A DNA stretch of 64,000 nt from Panacagrimonas sp052387695 (GTDB lineage Bacteria; Pseudomonadota; Gammaproteobacteria; Nevskiales; Nevskiaceae): the NCBI GenBank assembly GCA_052387695.1, contig JBQTIX010000002.1, positions 79,295-143,294 on the forward strand, written 5' to 3'. The translations under genes and the position numbers were made by a program. The notes beneath the pieces are model-generated. The model was not told where the DNA came from. It worked only from the letters and a program-made list of their open reading frames with translations, and did no database searches. This document shows, one piece after another, positions 60,662 through 64,000 of this stretch (positions within the stretch are counted from its first letter, which is position 1; every line of letters begins with the position of its first letter).

Positions 60662-61315
60662 TTAACCTTTCCCGTTCAAGAAGACCCCGTCAGAAATCAA
60701 CGACGCAATCTGCCGGGACACTTTCTGGACCGAGCCCCGTTTTGCGTCGTACCACTCCACCGTCCAGTTCACCGCGCCCAATATCACCAAGCGGGCGATA
60801 TGCAGATCGACGCCCGTACGAAGTCCTCCCCGCTCTGCCGCCTCCGTAAGCAAGCGGTCCCAGAACGCACTGTAGTCCTTACGACGCAACTGGTTCGATC
60901 GCTTCAGGTGAGCCGGTAGTTGCCCGTACGTCCGGATGCTGGCGGACGTGAAGTCACCGTGCTGGAGCAGCCCGATGAGATGGCCCTCGATCCCCGCGGC
61001 AATCTTTTGCCTCGGCGTAGCATTCTTGGGCAGGGCATCGAGGTATTTCCCCACCGACTTCTGCACTTCGTCGATTCCGGTGTCGAGGATCTCGATCAGA
61101 ATCTCGTCCTTGGAACGAAAGTGATAGTACACGCTACCGGCTTGGATACCCGCAGAATCTGCGATCTGACGCAGGGTCGTCGCCACATAACCCTGGTCGC
61201 GAAACAGCTTCGCTGCTGCCTTCAGGATGTGTCCGCGGGTGAGTTCGGCGGGCGCCTCCGCACCCTTCTTCGCAAGTCTAGCCTTCCGCTTCGCTATCGC
61301 CATCACCATGTCCAT
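60662..61315 (-). CDS. TetR family regulator next to etfBA and a beta-oxidation operon
   Basis: Repressor-type protein of 217 residues. Helix-turn-helix ~28-75: ILKAAAKLFRDQGYVATTLR and ADSAGIQAGSVYYHFRSKDE; the ligand domain has IRTYGQLPAHLKRSNQLRRK and ILGAVNWTVEWYD, features common in TetR regulators of fatty-acid and steroid CoA catabolism (KstR2/FadR-like), which bind acyl-CoA. ATG 61315 gives MDMVMAIAKRK; ATG 61309 has better spacing from GGAG. It is divergent from the SDR/MaoC/acyl-CoA dehydrogenase operon and upstream of etfBA, so it probably controls one or both. Confidence 0.9.
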   Translation of the reverse strand: MDMVMAIAKRKARLAKKGAEAPAELTRGHILKAAAKLFRDQGYVATTLRQIADSAGIQAGSVYYHFRSKDEILIEILDTGIDEVQKSVGKYLDALPKNATPRQKIAAGIEGHLIGLLQHGDFTSASIRTYGQLPAHLKRSNQLRRKDYSAFWDRLLTEAAERGGLRTGVDLHIARLVILGAVNWTVEWYDAKRGSVQKVSRQIASLISDGVFLNGKG

Positions 61316-61454
61316 CGTCTCCGGTCCAGCGCAATTCTGCCATCACAATTGAACCAATGAGCCGTTGGCTGACTTTTCCGTGCGACTGCCTGGCCTGGCC
61401 GTCCTTCGCGCGGGGCAGGTGCAGGCCCTAAGTCAAGTCATGTTTATCTAACTA

Positions 61455-61470
61455 TCATTCGGTAGAATGA
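61455..61470 (+). promoter_or_regulatory. Inverted repeat before the SDR/MaoC operon
   Basis: TCATTCGGTAGAATGA, perfect 6-4-6 arms, in the 240-base divergent interval between the TetR gene and the SDR gene. Likely TetR operator; the surrounding ACTATCATTCGGTAG also has partial symmetry. Confidence 0.5.
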
Positions 61471-61555
61471 TGCGCTAATGTTCATGGCGTCAAGCTTCCT
61501 GCCAATGCATTGGCGGGACGATGCTCGCAAGAATTCAACAACTCCGGAGAAATCA

Positions 61556-62347
61556 ATGGATCTCGGACTCAAGGACAAATCCGTCGTCATCACCGGCGGC
61601 GGCTCCAACATTGGAAGGGCCCTGGTGCTCGGTTTTGCCGCCGAAGGTGCGCGGATCACCATCGGCGACATCGACGAGACCCAGGCCGGCAAGGTGGCGG
61701 AGCTGGCGCGGGCGGCCGGTGCTGCCGACGTGCAGGTGGTGCGCACGGACGTGACCCAGCTCGACCAAGCCAAGGCGCTGATGGACGCCGCCATGAGCCG
61801 CTACGGCGCCATCAACGCGCTGGTGAACAACGTGGGTTGGGATCAGCTGATGTTCTTCATGCAGACCACCCCTGATTTCTGGGAGAAGATCATCCGCATC
61901 AACTTCCACGGCGTGCTCAACTGCACGCACGCGGCACTGGAGAAAATGATTCCTGCGGGCGGCGGCAGCATCGTCTCGATCAGCTCCGACGCCAGCCGCC
62001 AGGGCGAGCCGAAGGAAGCGGTCTATGGTGGCATGAAGGCGGCCGTCAACAGCTTCATGAAAACCATCGCCAAGGAGAATGGTCGCTACGGTATCCGCTG
62101 CAACTGCGTCTGCCCGGGCGTGACCATTCCGGAAACCGAGGATGAAGTCGGCAAGGACAGCATGTGGGCCAAGCCGCTGTTCACCCCCGATCAGCTTGAG
62201 AAAGTCGCTGCGTCCCTGCCGCTGAAGAAAGTCGGACGGCCGCGCGACATCGCCAATTCGGTGGTCTTCCTGTCCTCGCCCGTCGCCGCCGGCCACATCA
62301 CCGGGCAAGTGCTCTCGGTCTCTGGCGGCTACAGCATGATCGGTTGA
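61556..62347 (+). CDS. SDR family oxidoreductase (3-hydroxyacyl-CoA dehydrogenase-like)
   Basis: NAD(P)-dependent dehydrogenase of 263 residues with cofactor loop TGGGSNIGRALVLG, NNVG, SIVSISSDAS with the catalytic Ser and YGGMKAAVNSF with Tyr/Lys, and the C-terminal SSPVAAGHITGQVLSVSGGY. ATG 61556 is preceded by CCGGAG; the frame is open to 61478 but without a ribosome site. With two MaoC-like proteins and an acyl-CoA dehydrogenase following, oxidation of a 3-hydroxyacyl-CoA is a reasonable guess. Expected partners use the ETF genes on the other strand. Confidence 0.92.
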   Translation: MDLGLKDKSVVITGGGSNIGRALVLGFAAEGARITIGDIDETQAGKVAELARAAGAADVQVVRTDVTQLDQAKALMDAAMSRYGAINALVNNVGWDQLMFFMQTTPDFWEKIIRINFHGVLNCTHAALEKMIPAGGGSIVSISSDASRQGEPKEAVYGGMKAAVNSFMKTIAKENGRYGIRCNCVCPGVTIPETEDEVGKDSMWAKPLFTPDQLEKVAASLPLKKVGRPRDIANSVVFLSSPVAAGHITGQVLSVSGGYSMIG

Positions 62348-62354
62348 AGCGGCC

Positions 62355-62894
62355 ATGAAGTCGACGACACAGCGCAGCGATGTCGGCACGGTACTGGGCA
62401 GCTACGAGCAGGCGCGCGAGTGGATCGGTCGCCGTAGCGAACTACGCCTGACCGACGTTGCGGTCGATGAATCCCGCTGCAAGCTGTTCGCCGCCCTGTC
62501 CGAAGACGGCAACCCGGCGTACTGGGACCGGCAATGGGCCACTGCGCAGTTCGGCGCACCGCTGGCGCCGAGCGGCATGACCATGAGTCTGATCATGTCG
62601 CTGCCGTGGAAGCCGGGCGGCGCGCCGCCTTCCCCACCCTCGCTGGCGGTGGATGTGCCCCTGCCGGGACAGACTTTCATCAACGTGGACACCGACTGCG
62701 AATTCCTGCGTCTGATCCGTTGGGGCGATCACTTCAGCGTGTACGAAGAGATCGTGGACATCAGTCCGGAAAAGAACACGCGCCTGGGCCGCGGCCACTT
62801 CGTCACGACGTGCATGAACCTGCTCGACACCCAGGGTCGGCTGGTCGCGCGTCTCACCAACGTGCTGTACCGCTATGAGGCGGCCGCGGCATGA
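62355..62894 (+). CDS. MaoC-like / FAS1-type dehydratase N-terminal domain protein
   Basis: Hotdog-fold protein of 179 residues. YEQAREWIGRRSELRLTDVA, then VDESRCKLFAALSEDGNPAY and FGAPLAPSGMTMSLIM, match the N-terminal (substrate-shielding) half of split MaoC enoyl-CoA hydratases; VDTDCEFLRLIRWGDHFSVY and GRGHFVTTCMNLLDTQG complete it. It probably pairs with the next protein to form a heteromeric hydratase for bulky acyl-CoA, as described for steroid side-chain degradation (ChsH1/ChsH2-like organisation). The start is seven bases after the SDR stop; its stop overlaps the next ATG by four bases. Confidence 0.85.
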   Translation: MKSTTQRSDVGTVLGSYEQAREWIGRRSELRLTDVAVDESRCKLFAALSEDGNPAYWDRQWATAQFGAPLAPSGMTMSLIMSLPWKPGGAPPSPPSLAVDVPLPGQTFINVDTDCEFLRLIRWGDHFSVYEEIVDISPEKNTRLGRGHFVTTCMNLLDTQGRLVARLTNVLYRYEAAAA

Positions 62895-63361
62895 GTGCGA
62901 CGGCGATCTACCCCCAGCGACTCTGGTCCGAGGTCAAGGTCGGCGACCTCCTGCCGCCCATCGAACTCCTGGTGGAGTACTCGCGCATCATCCTCAATGC
63001 AGCGTCCACCTGGGATTACTTTCCGGGTCATCACAACCCCGAGTACGCACGCGCGCAGGGCCAGCCGAATATCTACGTCAGCACCATTTTCTTCCACGGC
63101 TTCGTCGACCGCCTGATCACCGACTGGGGCGGCCCATCGACGTTCATCTGCCGTCGACGGCTGCGCATGGTCGCCAGCGTGCATCCCGGCGACACCATGC
63201 GCGCAGAGGGTCACGTCCTGCGTCACTACCGCGACGACAGCGGCCATGGCCTGGTGGATCTCGACATTCACATCGACACCGCGCGTGGCCTCTGCGTGCC
63301 CGCCTCGGCCACCGTCCGGCTTCCCCTGGAGCAGGGCGAACGTCTGTTTCCGCTGGAATAA
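62891..63361 (+). CDS. MaoC family acyl-CoA dehydratase
   Basis: Hotdog-fold protein of 156 residues: LWSEVKVGDLLPPIELLVEY at the start and TWDYFPGHHNPEYARAQGQP, where the Asp/His of the hydratase motif is expected, then FFHGFVDRLITDWGGP and PGDTMRAEGHVLRHYRDDSG. It carries the likely catalytic half of the split hydratase whose other half is the overlapping upstream gene. The acyl-CoA dehydrogenase starts 21 bases further on, so dehydrogenation, hydration and oxidation steps are encoded in one operon. Confidence 0.87.
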   Translation: MSATAIYPQRLWSEVKVGDLLPPIELLVEYSRIILNAASTWDYFPGHHNPEYARAQGQPNIYVSTIFFHGFVDRLITDWGGPSTFICRRRLRMVASVHPGDTMRAEGHVLRHYRDDSGHGLVDLDIHIDTARGLCVPASATVRLPLEQGERLFPLE

Positions 63362-63382
63362 ACCTTCACCAGGATCTACACC

Positions 63383-64000
63383 ATGAACGACATGAATTCC
63401 CCCACCGTCGAACCCCTGAGCGTCCGCATTCGCCAAGTGCAGGAAGCCACGCGCGGCATCTCCGAGCAATACCCGCGTTCGTACATTCGCGAATGCATCG
63501 ATAAAGACGTCTTCCCCGAGGAAATGTGGAAGGCGATGGGCGAGTACGGCCTGCTGGGTCTTTCCGTGCCCGAGAAATTTGGCGGCACCGGCGGCGGCGT
63601 GGTCGAAATCGTCGCACTCGCCGAGGCACTCGCTCTGGGCGGCGTACCGACGCTGTTCCTTGTCGTGACCGGCCTCGGTCGCGTGCCTATCGTGCGGCAC
63701 GGAACGCCGGAGCAGATCGAGAAGTTCGTGACGCCGACCTGCGACGGCTCGGTAAAGCTCTGCTTCGCGATCACCGAACCCAACGCCGGCACCAACAGTT
63801 TCAACATGAGCAGCTTCGCCACCCGCGACGGCGACGAGTGGGTGCTCAACGGCCAGAAGGTGTTCATCTCCGGCGCCCGGGACGCCGACATCATGCTGGT
63901 GATCGCGCGCACGCAGAAGGCCACCGAGGTCAAGCACCGAACCGAGGGCATGTCGCTATTCGTTCTCGACATGAAGACCCCCGGCATCACGCTGCAAACG
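63383..64000 (+). CDS. Acyl-CoA dehydrogenase, 3' partial
   Basis: FAD enzyme forming the 2,3-double bond of acyl-CoA and passing electrons to ETF. 206 residues are visible before the window ends: MNDMNSPTVEPLSVRIRQVQ, then PEEMWKAMGEYGLLGLSVPE and KFGGTGGGV, and CFAITEPNAGTNSFNMSSFA with VLNGQKVFISGARDADIMLV, the FAD/substrate-binding middle domain. ATG 63383 lies after CAGGATC. The catalytic Glu region is beyond the edge. Fourth gene of the operon from 61556. Confidence 0.93.
   Translation, partial: MNDMNSPTVEPLSVRIRQVQEATRGISEQYPRSYIRECIDKDVFPEEMWKAMGEYGLLGLSVPEKFGGTGGGVVEIVALAEALALGGVPTLFLVVTGLGRVPIVRHGTPEQIEKFVTPTCDGSVKLCFAITEPNAGTNSFNMSSFATRDGDEWVLNGQKVFISGARDADIMLVIARTQKATEVKHRTEGMSLFVLDMKTPGITLQT

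Noticed and set aside
61450..61467. Sixth copy of the 18-bp palindrome before the SDR gene
   Set aside because: Only 12 of 18 positions match site 2 and there is no TAnnnT at the fixed distance; the overlapping TCATTC-GGTA-GAATGA dyad explains the symmetry better.

Overview
The window reads as the chromosome of a high-GC, lipid- or steroid-degrading gammaproteobacterium, possibly Nevskiales/Solimonadaceae-like. That placement is inferred from TonB receptors, DUF1329/DUF1302/MMPL/YCF48 genes, Baeyer-Villiger and old-yellow-enzyme type enzymes, duplicated ETF genes and MaoC/acyl-CoA dehydrogenase genes. No alignment was run. No rRNA, tRNA or CRISPR array was seen.

1-9.96 kb: an outer-membrane zone with a partial TonB receptor, a beta-helix lipoprotein, and a convergent Calx-beta paralogue of that lipoprotein preceded by an 11-bp-periodic GTSAY array resembling a Pho box. 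A MITE-like element, an unknown lipoprotein and a MAPEG protein follow. 10-14.8 kb: dinB, a ferredoxin reductase, a DUF445 membrane protein and an Abi-alpha-like protein. 15.2-25.3 kb: DUF1329, DUF1302, MMPL/RND, YCF48 and OmpA genes, an envelope lipid-handling module. 25.7-31 kb: an AraC regulator, an acyltransferase, an internally deleted flavin monooxygenase and an AbiEi/AbiEii toxin-antitoxin pair whose toxin gene carries an in-frame palindromic insertion.

31.2-41.9 kb: a nine-gene minus-strand operon (two SDRs, a thioesterase, a 58-aa protein, an old-yellow-enzyme reductase, a hydrolase, a quinone-oxidoreductase-like MDR, and an RND adaptor and pump). A TetR gene lies next to it, and matching TATGAT-N4-ATCATA operators precede both the operon and the TetR gene. 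This looks like an undescribed detoxify-and-export system. 42.2-52.3 kb: nested mobile DNA. An IS21-derived element (42795-49083, 6-bp target duplication GTCCAG) carrying a TonB receptor plus a two-component system splits an integrase gene in frame. A second integrase is interrupted by an in-frame TGA, and an IS630 copy is frameshifted.

52.4-64 kb: fatty-acid-type metabolism. A decaying etfB-etfA-acyl-CoA dehydrogenase copy, ndh, a short adenylate kinase plus a remnant copy of it, an intact etfBA pair, a TetR regulator, and a divergent operon of SDR, two MaoC-like proteins and an acyl-CoA dehydrogenase cut by the window edge.

An 18-bp palindrome (ACCTAYCGWTCSRYAGGT) occurs before the ferredoxin reductase, DUF1329, DUF1302 and adk genes and at the adk remnant. 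At three sites a TAnnnT hexamer starts exactly 22 nt after it, the layout of an activator box centred near -42.5. This suggests one regulon whose regulator is not visible here. Several broken genes differ by single bases in G runs, so sequencing error must be excluded for those.
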